Source: Intestinibacillus sp. Marseille-P6563 (GTDB lineage: Bacteria > Bacillota > Clostridia > Oscillospirales > Butyricicoccaceae). From it: a stretch of DNA of 64,000 bases. The position numbers and the translations under genes are program-made. Below are positions 47,854 through 57,502 of the stretch, in pieces. The notes beneath the pieces were generated by a model. That model did no database searches. It saw only the letters and a program-made list of their open reading frames with translations, and had not been told where the DNA came from. The stretch lies in NCBI RefSeq assembly GCF_900604335.1, contig NZ_UWOD01000002.1, forward strand, positions 620,001 through 684,000. The letters are read 5' to 3'. Position 1 is the first letter of the stretch. Every line of letters starts with the position of its first letter.

Positions 47854-48620
47854 GGTTTATTCTCGCGTTCCCACAAAAGCCGATACATCGGCTCGGGGTT
47901 TTCCAAAAAACGCCTAGTCAGCTGATAATGGCTGGTCTGCCGATAATCGACCGACCGGATGCCGGTTTCATCGATATACAGCACCTGCGCACCCGGATAG
48001 GTCATCAAAACCGGTGAATGGGTGGCGATAACCAGCTGGGAATCGGCCTGTTCCAGGCGGTGGATATGCCCGAGCAGTTCCATCAGCGAGGTTGGTGACA
48101 GGGCGGCTTCGGGTTCGTCGAACACATACATGCCCTGCCCTCCCAGACGGTTGCGCACCAGCGCCAGAAAGCTTTCGCCATGCGACTGCTCGTGCAGCGA
48201 CCGGCCGCCATAGCGAGCAATAATCGGGAGGTCGTGTAAATTGACCGGCGCTCCCTCGTCCAGCTCGTCGATGTTGGTCGCCACATTATAAAAGCTCTCG
48301 GCACGCAGGAAAAAGCCGTCGCGCGGACGATAAGGCCCGCGGCCGAGGTCCAGGTAATCGTACAAAGCCGCATGCGTTTCTCGTGTCGCAAAGTTGAAAT
48401 TCTTTGTGCCGCCCTCGGCGTTAAAGCCCAGCCGCACGGCGATGGCTTCGATGAGCGTCGATTTGCCGACCCCGTTTTCCCCGACCAGCAGGGTCACCGG
48501 GCGGGTCAGTGTGAGCGGCTGCGCCGCCAAATGCTGCACGGCCGGCAGCTTTGCCCAATAGGCATTCTCCGGCAGCGCACGGTTCAAACCGATCTGGCGT
48601 AGATACAAATTCTTCCGCAT
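47850..48620 (-). CDS. AAA-family ABC-type ATPase of unknown role
   Basis: The 256-residue protein is a single ABC-like ATPase. Walker A is LLVGENGVGKST (about residue 45), the signature-like region is around HGESFLALV, Walker B is YVFDEPEAALSP, and the switch histidine is in VIATHSPVLM. It has no membrane or DNA-binding extra domain. Similar single-domain proteins are broadly annotated as predicted ATPases. It ends the pyrH-polC operon, six bases after the DUF6054 gene; a pairing with that protein is only suggested by position. Confidence 0.8.
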   Translation of the reverse strand: MRKNLYLRQIGLNRALPENAYWAKLPAVQHLAAQPLTLTRPVTLLVGENGVGKSTLIEAIAVRLGFNAEGGTKNFNFATRETHAALYDYLDLGRGPYRPRDGFFLRAESFYNVATNIDELDEGAPVNLHDLPIIARYGGRSLHEQSHGESFLALVRNRLGGQGMYVFDEPEAALSPTSLMELLGHIHRLEQADSQLVIATHSPVLMTYPGAQVLYIDETGIRSVDYRQTSHYQLTRRFLENPEPMYRLLWERENKP

Positions 48621-48626
48621 GGTTTC

Positions 48627-48965
48627 TTACCCTTGGTAGTCGTCGACTAGCTTTTCAACCTTTTCCAAAAAGCTTTCTTCGCCCACGGTATTCAGTTTCC
48701 AAAATACCGCCTGACTGCCGCCTGATGTGATGGCAGACAGGAACAAGGTATCCCCCTGCCCCACAAGGGTCAGATTCAGGCTCACCCGGTTGCTGCCCAC
48801 CCAGCTGTACCGCTCAAACACACGCACCGCGCAGCGCAGGTCGCCTGTCTGCCAGTCGCTGCCGTCCTCATAGGAGGCCGATGCGCTGCCACCCAAAATA
48901 CCATCGTGTAAGTAGTGCAGAAAATGGTCAAAATTACCGGTCAGACGTCTTTCATATTTGGCCAT
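48627..48965 (-). CDS. DUF6054-like protein
   Basis: The 112-residue protein begins AKYERRLTGNFDHFLHYLHDGILGGSASASYED and continues RCAVRVFERYSWVGSNRVSLNLTLVG and SAITSGGSQAVFWKLNTVGEE. The pattern matches DUF6054 from my memory of Clostridia proteins; I cannot verify the match. It has no signal or membrane segment and looks like a small beta-rich domain. AAAGGAGGG precedes the ATG, 15 bases after polC. Confidence 0.7.
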   Translation of the reverse strand: MAKYERRLTGNFDHFLHYLHDGILGGSASASYEDGSDWQTGDLRCAVRVFERYSWVGSNRVSLNLTLVGQGDTLFLSAITSGGSQAVFWKLNTVGEESFLEKVEKLVDDYQG

Positions 48966-48980
48966 CCGGCTCCCTCCTTT

Positions 48981-51900
48981 TTATGCAAACAGGCTGATCT
49001 GCGTGGTCTTGGGCATGCCGCCCAAGGCACCGATTTCATCGAGTGTTTCCACAACCGATTTGGATACCTTATTGCAGCGCACCAGCAGTTCTTCGGCGGA
49101 CAGGAACGGCCCGTTGGCCCGTTCTTCTACGATGTTCAGCGCCGCCTGCTCACCCACACCGGGCATAGAGGTAAACGGCGGAATCAGTCCGTTTTCAGCC
49201 ACCAAAAAGCTGGTCGCATCCGATTTGTAGATGTCCATGGGCTCAAAATGGAACCCACGCTTATAAAACTCATGCACGACTTCCAAAGTGGTCGCGGTTT
49301 CCTTTTCGGCTGCGGAAATGGTCTTTTCCCGCTCCTTTTGTTGCAGTTCCCGGATTTTATCCATGCAGACTGCATCGCCGCGCACCATGCACGAGGCGTC
49401 AAAGCCCTTGGCACGGATGGAAAAATACGCGGAATAAAACGCCAGCGGCCGATGCACCTTGAACCAGGCAATGCGGTACGCCATCATAACATAGGCGACT
49501 GCATGCGCCTTAGGGAACATGTACTTGATCTTTTTGCACGAATCGATGTACCATTCGGGCACTTCCTGCGCGCGCATGGCTTCCTCCCACTCGGGTTTGA
49601 GGCCCTTGCCTTTACGCACCGACTCCATGATGGTAAAGCTGAGTTTGGGCTGCACGCCTTTCAAAATGAGATAGTTCATAATGTCGTCGCGGCAACAGAT
49701 GCAGTCAGCCAGGCCAATGCCCTGATGGACGAGATCCTGCGCATTGCCCAGCCATACGTCGGTACCGTGCGACAGGCCGGAAATGGAAACCAATTCGGCG
49801 AAGGTGGTCGGTTTGGTTTCCGACACCATGCCGCGCACAAACTTGGTGCCAAATTCCGGGACGGCCAGACAGCCGAGATCGCCCAAAATTGGGTCGGGCG
49901 TATCGTCCACGTATTTGAGCGCCTTGTTTGAGGTGAACAGGCTCATGACGTCCGGGTCATCGAGTGGAATCTGCTGGGCGTCTACGCCCGTGAGGTCCTG
50001 CATGTGGCGGATGATGGTCGGGTCATCGTGCCCGAGTTCGTCGAGCTTGAGTAAGTTCTCGTCGATCGAGTGATATTCAAAATGGGTGGTGATGATGTCC
50101 GAATTGGGGTCATCGGCCGGGTGCTGTACCGGACAAAAATCGTAGATCTCGACTTCCTTGGGGACCACGACGATGCCGCCTGGATGCTGCCCCGAGGTAC
50201 GGCGCACCCCCGTGCAACCGGCGGTCAGCCGGTTTTCCTCGGCGCGCGAACAGGTGATGCCGCGCTCCTCCATGTACTTTTTGACGTAGCCGTATGCGGT
50301 CTTTTCGGCGACTGTGCCGATGGTCCCGGCGCGGAACACATGGTCATGTCCAAACAGTTCGCCGGTATACCAGTGGATACGGCTCTGGTATTCGCCCGAA
50401 AAGTTCAGGTCAATATCGGGCACCTTATCGCCCTCAAACCCCAGAAATGTCTCAAACGGGATGCCGAATCCCTGCTTGGTCAGCGGTTTTCCGCAGTTGG
50501 GGCAAACCTTATCGGGCAGGTCCACGCCGCACGAGTATTCGTCATGCCATTCGACATATTTATCGTCCGGGCACAGGTAATGGGGCGGTAGCGAATTTAC
50601 TTCGGTGATGTCCGAGGTGAAGGCCGCGAACGATGAGCCGACCGAACCACGCGAACCGACCAGATAGCCGTCCTCGAGCGATTTGGTCACCAGCTTTTGC
50701 GCAATGATGTACATAACCGCGTAGCCGTTGCCGATGATGGAATTGAGTTCCCGGTCCAGCCGCTGCTGCACCAGTTCGGGCAGTGGGTCGCCGTAGATGC
50801 GCTTGGCCTTTTCGTAACTCATGTTGCGCAAGTCATCCTCCGCGCCTTCGATCTTGGGCGGATAGTTCTCGCGCGGCACCGGCCGGATGGTTTCACACAG
50901 ATCGGCAATTTTGTTGGTGTTCTCGACCACGACTTCATACGCGCGGTCGGCCCCCAGATAGGCAAACTCGTCCAGCATTTCGTCGGTCGTGCGCAGATAC
51001 AGGGGCGCCTGCTTGTCGGCGTCCGAAAAGCCCTGTCCGGCCATCAGGATACGGCGGAAGGCTTCGTCCTCAGGTTCGAGGAAATGCACGTCCCCGGTCG
51101 CACAGCAGGGCTTGCCCAGCTCGTCGGCCAGCTTCAAAATCTTCCGATTAAAGTCGCGCAGCTCTTCTTCGTCGCGGGCCACGCCCTTTTCGATCATGAA
51201 GCGGTTGTTGTCGATCGGCTGAATCTCCAGATAGTCATAGAACGACGCGATGCGTTTGAGTTCCTCCCAATCGGCACCACCGACCATGGCTTGGAACACC
51301 TCGCCCGCTTCGCAGGCCGAACCGAAAATCAGCCCTTCGCGGTGCTTGATGAGTTCCGAGCGCGGCATGAGCGGCTTTTTGTAGAAATAATTCAGATAAC
51401 TGTACGAAATCAGTTTATAGAGGTTTTTCAGGCCGGTCTGGTTCTTGACCAGGATAATAAAATGGTGGCGGTTCAGGTTTTTGAGCGAACCGCTTTTGGC
51501 GCGCAGGCCGGCCAGCAGCGGATTGATGTCCGACACACGGGCGGCGTTGAGTTCGACGCGCATTTTATCGACCAGCTTGATCCAGATGCGCGCGAGCACG
51601 GTCGCATCCTCGCTGGCGCGGTGATGCTCAAACGGCCCGACGGCCAGCTCCTTGGCTAGGACATTGAGCTTGTGCTTACCCAGATGCGGCAGCAAAATAC
51701 GGCTCATCTCCAGCGTGTCGATGGACGTAAACGCCCGCTCGATGCCCAGCCGCTTGGTCGCGGCGTTCAAGAACGACATATCAAAGCCCGCATTGTGCGC
51801 AATGAGCGGCCGCTCCCCGGCAAATTCCAAAAACCGCGGCACAGCGTCGGCCAAGTCGGGCGCATCGCGGACGGTTTCATCCGAAATGCCGGTCAGTTCG

Positions 51901-53330
51901 GTGATCTCGGCCGGGATGGGCTTGTGCGGATTGACATAGGTTTGGAACGAGTCGATGATCTGCCCGTCCCGCACCAGCACAGCGGCGATCTCGGTGATCT
52001 CCTCGGTGGAGGGCTTGAGGCCCGTGGTTTCCAGGTCAAAGACGATCATCTCGCCGTCCAGCGGTGCATCGCCCGTGCCGCGCACGACCGATACCCCGGC
52101 GGCGTCGTTGACATAATAGGCTTCCACGCCATAGAGGATTTTCAAATCGATCTTGTTGCGCTCAATGGCGTGCATGGCTTCCGGGAAGGCCTGCGCCACA
52201 CCATGGTCGGTGATGGCCATGGCCGGATGCTCCCACAGCTTGGCGCGTTGCATGAGGGCCTTGGTCGAGCTCATGCCGTCCATGGCGCTCATGTTGGTAT
52301 GTAAATGGAGTTCGACGCGCTTTTTGTCGGCCTTATCCATGCGGATGTGCTTTTTGGCCTTGACGATAGCGGTCGGCTCCAAAATACTTTCTTTTTCGTA
52401 GGTGTCAAAGGTGATTTTGCCCTGCACGGTGACATACGCGCCGGTCTTGAGCAGCGGCACGATGGGCTCGGCCTGCTCCTTGCTGAAGAACTTGGCCACA
52501 CGCACCGAGTTGGTGTTGTCGGTGATGTCAAAGGACACTTTGAGCCATTCCTTGCCGCTCTTTTTCGAAACAATCTCCTTGTGATCAACAAAGAAAATCT
52601 CGCCGCGAATGGTCACCTGGCCATATTCGCCCATCGCGTCGCGGATGGACAGCGGCTCGTCAGCATAGAGTTTGCCGAAAATAAGGTTTTCGTCCGCCAC
52701 CTTTTCCACCTTGGGCCGCTGGAACGAACGGTTTTCCCCACTCGGCCGCGCCGGACGCGGCTTCTTGGGCTTTTCGATTGGTTCGGGCAGCGCTTCGGCG
52801 GCCTGTTCGAGCGCCTGCTTGCGCGCGCTGCGCTGCGCGTCAATGATGTCTTTGGCCGTGCGGTCGTCAAACGGTACCGCGACCACCGGCACATCCAGCC
52901 CGGTTTCGGTGCGGATACGGTCGGCCATGGCGTGCAGCGACAGCTTCAAATACTCGCGCGCCGCCTCACTCATGGCGATGTGCAGTTCACCGTCCTCGGT
53001 TTTCCACTGGCTGTCGGCCAGCAGTCCGCAGGCCGACGGGGTTTCCAGGCACAGGCGTTCCCGCAAAGTTTGCAGATACCCTTCGGTCAGCCCGGCCAGT
53101 TCATACCGCGGGGAAATGCGCATACGGGTCAGGCCATAGGCCTTGGCGATCGAACGCTCCAAAAGGCCCAGCGCCTTGACCGGCACGATGTCATCAAACC
53201 CCACATGGCAGATCATCGTCCGCTTATCCGAACTAACCGCCAAAGAGCGCACTTCGCCAGTGTCGAAGTACGCCCTTACCGATTCTTCTATTTTACAGCG
53301 ATCAAACAGATCAGCCAGTGCTCTTGCCAT
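48981..53330 (-). CDS. polC: DNA polymerase III, PolC-type alpha subunit
   Basis: The 1449-residue replicative polymerase of low-GC Gram-positives is complete. An N-terminal domain is followed by an OB fold (about residues 225-300) and a PHP domain (VELHLHTNMSAMDGM) split by the DEDDh exonuclease. Exonuclease motifs are VFDLETTGL, HNAGFDMSFL and HRASEDA. The polymerase core has the catalytic acids in VPDIDLNFSGEYQ, and a zinc cysteine pair (CPNCGKPL) is visible. The ATG at 53330 is preferred because the upstream ATG abuts the ribosome site. It follows ispG. Confidence 0.98.
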   Translation of the reverse strand: MARALADLFDRCKIEESVRAYFDTGEVRSLAVSSDKRTMICHVGFDDIVPVKALGLLERSIAKAYGLTRMRISPRYELAGLTEGYLQTLRERLCLETPSACGLLADSQWKTEDGELHIAMSEAAREYLKLSLHAMADRIRTETGLDVPVVAVPFDDRTAKDIIDAQRSARKQALEQAAEALPEPIEKPKKPRPARPSGENRSFQRPKVEKVADENLIFGKLYADEPLSIRDAMGEYGQVTIRGEIFFVDHKEIVSKKSGKEWLKVSFDITDNTNSVRVAKFFSKEQAEPIVPLLKTGAYVTVQGKITFDTYEKESILEPTAIVKAKKHIRMDKADKKRVELHLHTNMSAMDGMSSTKALMQRAKLWEHPAMAITDHGVAQAFPEAMHAIERNKIDLKILYGVEAYYVNDAAGVSVVRGTGDAPLDGEMIVFDLETTGLKPSTEEITEIAAVLVRDGQIIDSFQTYVNPHKPIPAEITELTGISDETVRDAPDLADAVPRFLEFAGERPLIAHNAGFDMSFLNAATKRLGIERAFTSIDTLEMSRILLPHLGKHKLNVLAKELAVGPFEHHRASEDATVLARIWIKLVDKMRVELNAARVSDINPLLAGLRAKSGSLKNLNRHHFIILVKNQTGLKNLYKLISYSYLNYFYKKPLMPRSELIKHREGLIFGSACEAGEVFQAMVGGADWEELKRIASFYDYLEIQPIDNNRFMIEKGVARDEEELRDFNRKILKLADELGKPCCATGDVHFLEPEDEAFRRILMAGQGFSDADKQAPLYLRTTDEMLDEFAYLGADRAYEVVVENTNKIADLCETIRPVPRENYPPKIEGAEDDLRNMSYEKAKRIYGDPLPELVQQRLDRELNSIIGNGYAVMYIIAQKLVTKSLEDGYLVGSRGSVGSSFAAFTSDITEVNSLPPHYLCPDDKYVEWHDEYSCGVDLPDKVCPNCGKPLTKQGFGIPFETFLGFEGDKVPDIDLNFSGEYQSRIHWYTGELFGHDHVFRAGTIGTVAEKTAYGYVKKYMEERGITCSRAEENRLTAGCTGVRRTSGQHPGGIVVVPKEVEIYDFCPVQHPADDPNSDIITTHFEYHSIDENLLKLDELGHDDPTIIRHMQDLTGVDAQQIPLDDPDVMSLFTSNKALKYVDDTPDPILGDLGCLAVPEFGTKFVRGMVSETKPTTFAELVSISGLSHGTDVWLGNAQDLVHQGIGLADCICCRDDIMNYLILKGVQPKLSFTIMESVRKGKGLKPEWEEAMRAQEVPEWYIDSCKKIKYMFPKAHAVAYVMMAYRIAWFKVHRPLAFYSAYFSIRAKGFDASCMVRGDAVCMDKIRELQQKEREKTISAAEKETATTLEVVHEFYKRGFHFEPMDIYKSDATSFLVAENGLIPPFTSMPGVGEQAALNIVEERANGPFLSAEELLVRCNKVSKSVVETLDEIGALGGMPKTTQISLFA

Positions 53331-53349
53331 AGAGGCTCCCATCCTTTAA

Positions 53350-54393
53350 TCATTCGAAGGTTTCAATCTCACGCATCAGCTCATCCACCAGCTTGTCCTG
53401 CGGCACCCGGCGCACGATCTCGCCTTTGCGGAAAATCAGGCCCACGCCGTCGCCGCCCGCGATGCCCACATCGGCTTCGCGCGCTTCGCCCGGGCCGTTG
53501 ACCGCGCAGCCCATGACCGCGACTTTCAGCTTTTTGCCGTGGATGTTTGCCACTCGCCGCTCGACCTCGGCAGCAATGCCGATCAGGTCAATGCGCGTGC
53601 GCCCGCAGGTCGGGCAGGATACGACGTTGATGCCGTCGTCGTTGAGTCCTACGGCCTTTAAGATGGCTTGGGCGGCATAGATTTCCTTGACCGGGTCATC
53701 GGTCAGCGACACGCGGATGGTGTCGCCGATGCCGAGCGCCAGCAGACCGCCGATGCCGGCTGCCGACTTGATGGTGCCCATGTATTCTGTGCCCGCCTCG
53801 GTCACGCCCAGATGGAGCGGATAATCGACTTTCTCATGGGCCAGCATATAGGCTTTCATGGTATCGGGCACCGACGACGATTTCATGGACAAACAGATGT
53901 CGTAAAAATCAAATTTTTCAAGTAGCGACGCATGATATAGCGCCGACGCCACCAGCGCTTCCGGGGTCGGACCGCCGTACTGTGCCAAAATATCTTTTTC
54001 GACCGAGCCCGAATTGACGCCAATGCGAATCGGGATATTCCGGCCGCGCGCGGCCTGCACCACGGCCTTGACCCGGTCGTCCGAACCGATGTTGCCCGGA
54101 TTGATGCGCACCTTGTGCACCCCTGCGGCAATCGCTTCGAGCGCCAGCTTGTAATCAAAATGGATGTCGGCCACCACGGGCAGGGGCGATTTTTCGCAGA
54201 TCTCCCCGAGCGCGTGGGCGGCCTCCATATCGGGCACCGCACACCGCACAATCTGGCAGCCCGCGTCCGCAAGGGCCCGGATTTGGGCCAGCGTCGCGGC
54301 GGCATCGCGCGTATCCGTATTGGTCATCGACTGAATGGACACCGGCGCACCGCCGCCCACCAGCACGGAACCAACTTTGATCTGTCTTTTCAT
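53350..54393 (-). CDS. ispG: 4-hydroxy-3-methylbut-2-enyl diphosphate synthase (IspG/GcpE)
   Basis: The 347-residue iron-sulfur enzyme performs the penultimate step of the DXP isoprenoid pathway. The N-terminal barrel has VSIQSMTNTDTRDAAATLAQI and KVRINPGNIG. The C-terminal cluster domain has the cysteines of VVSCPTCGRTRIDL and VMGCAVNGPGEA. It sits between rseP and polC in the same operon as dxr and uppS. Confidence 0.97.
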   Translation of the reverse strand: MKRQIKVGSVLVGGGAPVSIQSMTNTDTRDAAATLAQIRALADAGCQIVRCAVPDMEAAHALGEICEKSPLPVVADIHFDYKLALEAIAAGVHKVRINPGNIGSDDRVKAVVQAARGRNIPIRIGVNSGSVEKDILAQYGGPTPEALVASALYHASLLEKFDFYDICLSMKSSSVPDTMKAYMLAHEKVDYPLHLGVTEAGTEYMGTIKSAAGIGGLLALGIGDTIRVSLTDDPVKEIYAAQAILKAVGLNDDGINVVSCPTCGRTRIDLIGIAAEVERRVANIHGKKLKVAVMGCAVNGPGEAREADVGIAGGDGVGLIFRKGEIVRRVPQDKLVDELMREIETFE

Positions 54394-54405
54394 AACCGTT
54401 CTCCT

Positions 54406-55458
54406 TTATCCGAGCAGCCGAATCATATCGTTTCCGGTCACATAGACCATCAGCCCTAACAGCAGCACCAAACCGGCCGCATTGACATAGCCCTCCAGCT
54501 TGGGGCCGAGCGGCTTGCGGCGGATGGCTTCCACCAGCAAAAACAGCAGGCGGCCGCCGTCCAGCCCCGGAATGGGCAGCAGGTTCATCACGCCGAGGTT
54601 GATCGAAATGAACGCCACCAGATACAGGAACGACTGGAAACTGACCTTGGCGGTCTGGCTCATCACTGCGGTCACGCCGACTGGGCCGGAAAGCTGATCA
54701 ACGCCCACCTGGCCGCTGACCAGTTGGCCGAGCGAATCCCAGATAACGCGCGCGAGGCTCACCGATTCCCAGAACGCGGTCTGGATACGAACGGGCAGCG
54801 TGGCTTCCACGGTCGCAAAATGCAGACCGTATTTCATCTGTCCATCGACCTCGACATTGGGCTGCATGGGCAGATCCTTGATTTCTACCTTTTCCCCGTC
54901 ACGGCGTACCGTGATGTCGAATTTGCCGTCTGCTGCACCCTGCATAATGGCCATATCCACGTCGCTGCGCTGATGGATGCGGTAGCCGTCGATCTCCAAA
55001 ATGGTGTCGCCGACCATCAGGCCATCCTCGCCCTCATGCTGGAAGCCTTCATAAAACCCGTCCAGCGTGGGCACCACGATGCGGCCATCCTGCGCTCCCG
55101 GCAGGATGAACAGCAGAATGACAAACCCCATCAAAAAGTTCATCGTGACACCGGCGATCAAAATGATGAATCTCCGCCAGCGGCTGACTTTGGAAAATGC
55201 CCGATCGGACACCGAACCATCGTCGCCGTCCTCCCCTTCCATCACGCAGGCGCCGCCAATCGGCAGCAGCCGCAGACAATATTTTGTTTCCCCAAACTGG
55301 TGCGAGAGAAGGGTCGGCCCCATCCCGATCCAAAATTCCTCGACCAGCACGCCGCTGCGCTTGGCGGCCACCAAATGGCCGACCTCATGCACCAAAATCA
55401 GCACACCGAACGCGATCAGCGCCAGGATAATGCCCGGCAGATTGGAAAGAAAGTCCAT
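54406..55458 (-). CDS. rseP: RseP-type intramembrane site-2 protease
   Basis: The 350-residue membrane zinc protease has the HExxH motif in LVHEVGHLVAAKRSG (first transmembrane helix), a PDZ domain in the middle (about residues 130-200, LMVGDTILEIDGYRI) and the second active-site motif NLLPIPGLDGGRLLF. RseP/RasP enzymes cut anti-sigma factors and remnant signal peptides. The position between dxr and ispG is the usual one. Confidence 0.95.
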   Translation of the reverse strand: MDFLSNLPGIILALIAFGVLILVHEVGHLVAAKRSGVLVEEFWIGMGPTLLSHQFGETKYCLRLLPIGGACVMEGEDGDDGSVSDRAFSKVSRWRRFIILIAGVTMNFLMGFVILLFILPGAQDGRIVVPTLDGFYEGFQHEGEDGLMVGDTILEIDGYRIHQRSDVDMAIMQGAADGKFDITVRRDGEKVEIKDLPMQPNVEVDGQMKYGLHFATVEATLPVRIQTAFWESVSLARVIWDSLGQLVSGQVGVDQLSGPVGVTAVMSQTAKVSFQSFLYLVAFISINLGVMNLLPIPGLDGGRLLFLLVEAIRRKPLGPKLEGYVNAAGLVLLLGLMVYVTGNDMIRLLG

Positions 55459-55465
55459 AAACCGA

Positions 55466-56626
55466 TTACCTCAACCTTTCTTGGCTCTCATAGACCTGCT
55501 CACGCGCCATGCGGTCGAGCATGAGCACATCATCCAAACAAATGTCTTTGTTGTGGGGGATGCGGTCCAGTGCCTGCTGCACCAGCCGCGGAATGTCGTT
55601 AAAGCCGATCTTGCCCTTTAAGAACAGATCGACCGCCGCTTCGTTCGCGCCGTTCATGACAGCGCCTGCGCCGCCCTTTTGCCGCGCGACTTCGCGCGCG
55701 ATGCGCAGGGCCGGGAACGCGGTTTCATCGGGCGCATAGAACGACAGATGCCCGACTTTAGCCAGATTTAACCGCTCCATCTTGCACGGCACGCGCGCCG
55801 GATAGGTCAGCGCATACTGAATCGGCAGGCGCATATCAGGCACGTCGAGCTGCGCCAAAACCGCGCCGTCCTCAAATTCGATCAGCGAATGCACAATGCT
55901 TTCGCGGTGGATGATGACCTCAATGTCCTCTGGCGGCAGGTCGTACAGCCACATGGCTTCGATCAGTTCCAGACCCTTGTTCATCATGGTCGCCGAATCG
56001 ATGGTGATTTTGGCACCCATCGACCAGTTGGGGTGCTGGAGCGCCTGCTCGGGGGTCACATGCTCGAGTTCCTCGGCCGATTTGCCGAAAAACGGGCCGC
56101 CCGATGCGGTCAGGATAATTTTATCCAGGCGGTTGCCCTGCGCGGCCTGCACGCACTGAAAGATGGCCGAATGCTCAGAGTCCACCGGCAAAATCTTGAC
56201 GCCTTTCTTGCGCGCGGCTTCGGTCACCAGACCGCCCGCGCAGACCAGCGTTTCCTTATTGGCCAGCGCGATATCGTGCCCGGCCTCAATGGCGGCCATG
56301 GTGGGCAGCAAGCCGACCATGCCGACCACGCCGGTCACGACCACATCGGCCTGCGGCAGGCTGGCCGCTTCAATCAGGCCGTCCATCCCGGCAGCCACGC
56401 GGATATCGGTATCGGCGAGCGCGGTTTTCAGTTCTTTGGCCGCCGCTTCATCAAAGGCGACCGCGAGTTCGGGACGCAGCGCCCGCGCCTGCTGCTCAAG
56501 CAGCTTTACATTACGGTTGGTCGTGAGCGCCACCGCCTGCGCGTCGATGGAATCGAGCACATCGATGGTCTGGGTGCCGATCGAACCGGTCGCCCCCAGA
56601 ATGGAAATGCGTTTTTTCTCTATCAT
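55466..56626 (-). CDS. dxr: 1-deoxy-D-xylulose 5-phosphate reductoisomerase
   Basis: The 386-residue enzyme commits DXP to MEP synthesis. The NADPH-binding ISILGATGSIGTQTIDVLD starts the protein. LANKETLVCAGGLV, LPVDSEHSAIFQC (metal-binding Asp/Glu) and TASGGPFFGKSAEEL follow, with NKGLELIEAMWLY and HRESIVHSLIEF later. Length is normal. Confidence 0.98.
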   Translation of the reverse strand: MIEKKRISILGATGSIGTQTIDVLDSIDAQAVALTTNRNVKLLEQQARALRPELAVAFDEAAAKELKTALADTDIRVAAGMDGLIEAASLPQADVVVTGVVGMVGLLPTMAAIEAGHDIALANKETLVCAGGLVTEAARKKGVKILPVDSEHSAIFQCVQAAQGNRLDKIILTASGGPFFGKSAEELEHVTPEQALQHPNWSMGAKITIDSATMMNKGLELIEAMWLYDLPPEDIEVIIHRESIVHSLIEFEDGAVLAQLDVPDMRLPIQYALTYPARVPCKMERLNLAKVGHLSFYAPDETAFPALRIAREVARQKGGAGAVMNGANEAAVDLFLKGKIGFNDIPRLVQQALDRIPHNKDICLDDVLMLDRMAREQVYESQERLR

Positions 56627-56656
56627 TGTAGTCTCTTCGTCCTTCCAATATGCTGC

Positions 56657-57472
56657 TTATGCGGCAAACAGCCGCAAAATCAGTTCAGCGACCGGAGCCA
56701 CAAAGATCACGCTGTCAAAGCGGTCGAGTACGCCGCCATGGCCGGGGAAAATGTGGCTATAATCCTTGATGCCGGTCTGCCGCTTGATGATGGAAAACGA
56801 CAGGTCGCCTACCTGGCCGATCACCGCGCCGATGGCGCCCATGAGCGCTGCGGCTGCATAGTCGATTTCCAGATTGGCAAACCGGTTGAACAGATACACG
56901 ACCAGCAGCATGAGCAGCGTTGCGCCAACTACGCCGCCAATCGCACCTTCGACCGTCTTTTTCGGACTGACAACCGGCGCCAGCTTATGCTTGCCGAATG
57001 CCATGCCAGCAAACAGCGCACAGGTATCCGATCCCCAGGCCGCTACCAGCGGCAGCAGCACCAGGAACTGGCCGCCTTCCATCGAGAAGATACGCCACAG
57101 CGACAGCAGCATGATGGGCAGCACGACGCCGCCAAACAGCGCGACCGCGATCTCCGGAAAAGAAACCGTGTCATGGTGCCGCAGCAGAGCGGCAAACAGC
57201 GCCACGATCACTATCATAGTCAGACAGGCGTACAGCAGCAGAACATCGTCGCCCGTCCCAACGGCATCAAAAACACCGAACAGCAGAGAAGAAAACCATG
57301 CCGTGCGCAGCACGATCGGGTTTTTGACCAGTCCGGTCGGCTCGGTCAGCTCATAGGTCGCCAGGGTGGCCAGCACAGTCAGCGCAATGGCCATCACCAC
57401 AGGCGGGAACACATACAGCGCGAGCAGGACAAATACAAACCCAATCACGCCAAACAAAACTCTAGCTTTCAT
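56657..57472 (-). CDS. cdsA: Phosphatidate cytidylyltransferase
   Basis: The 271-residue integral membrane enzyme makes CDP-diacylglycerol. About eight transmembrane segments precede the family signature near the C-terminus (SFSIIKRQTGIKDYSHIFPG, then HGGVLDRFDSV). It is located between uppS and dxr as in most Firmicutes. Confidence 0.96.
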   Translation of the reverse strand: MKARVLFGVIGFVFVLLALYVFPPVVMAIALTVLATLATYELTEPTGLVKNPIVLRTAWFSSLLFGVFDAVGTGDDVLLLYACLTMIVIVALFAALLRHHDTVSFPEIAVALFGGVVLPIMLLSLWRIFSMEGGQFLVLLPLVAAWGSDTCALFAGMAFGKHKLAPVVSPKKTVEGAIGGVVGATLLMLLVVYLFNRFANLEIDYAAAALMGAIGAVIGQVGDLSFSIIKRQTGIKDYSHIFPGHGGVLDRFDSVIFVAPVAELILRLFAA

Positions 57473-57502
57473 AACATTACCTATTTCCTTCGTTTTTTCC
57501 CC

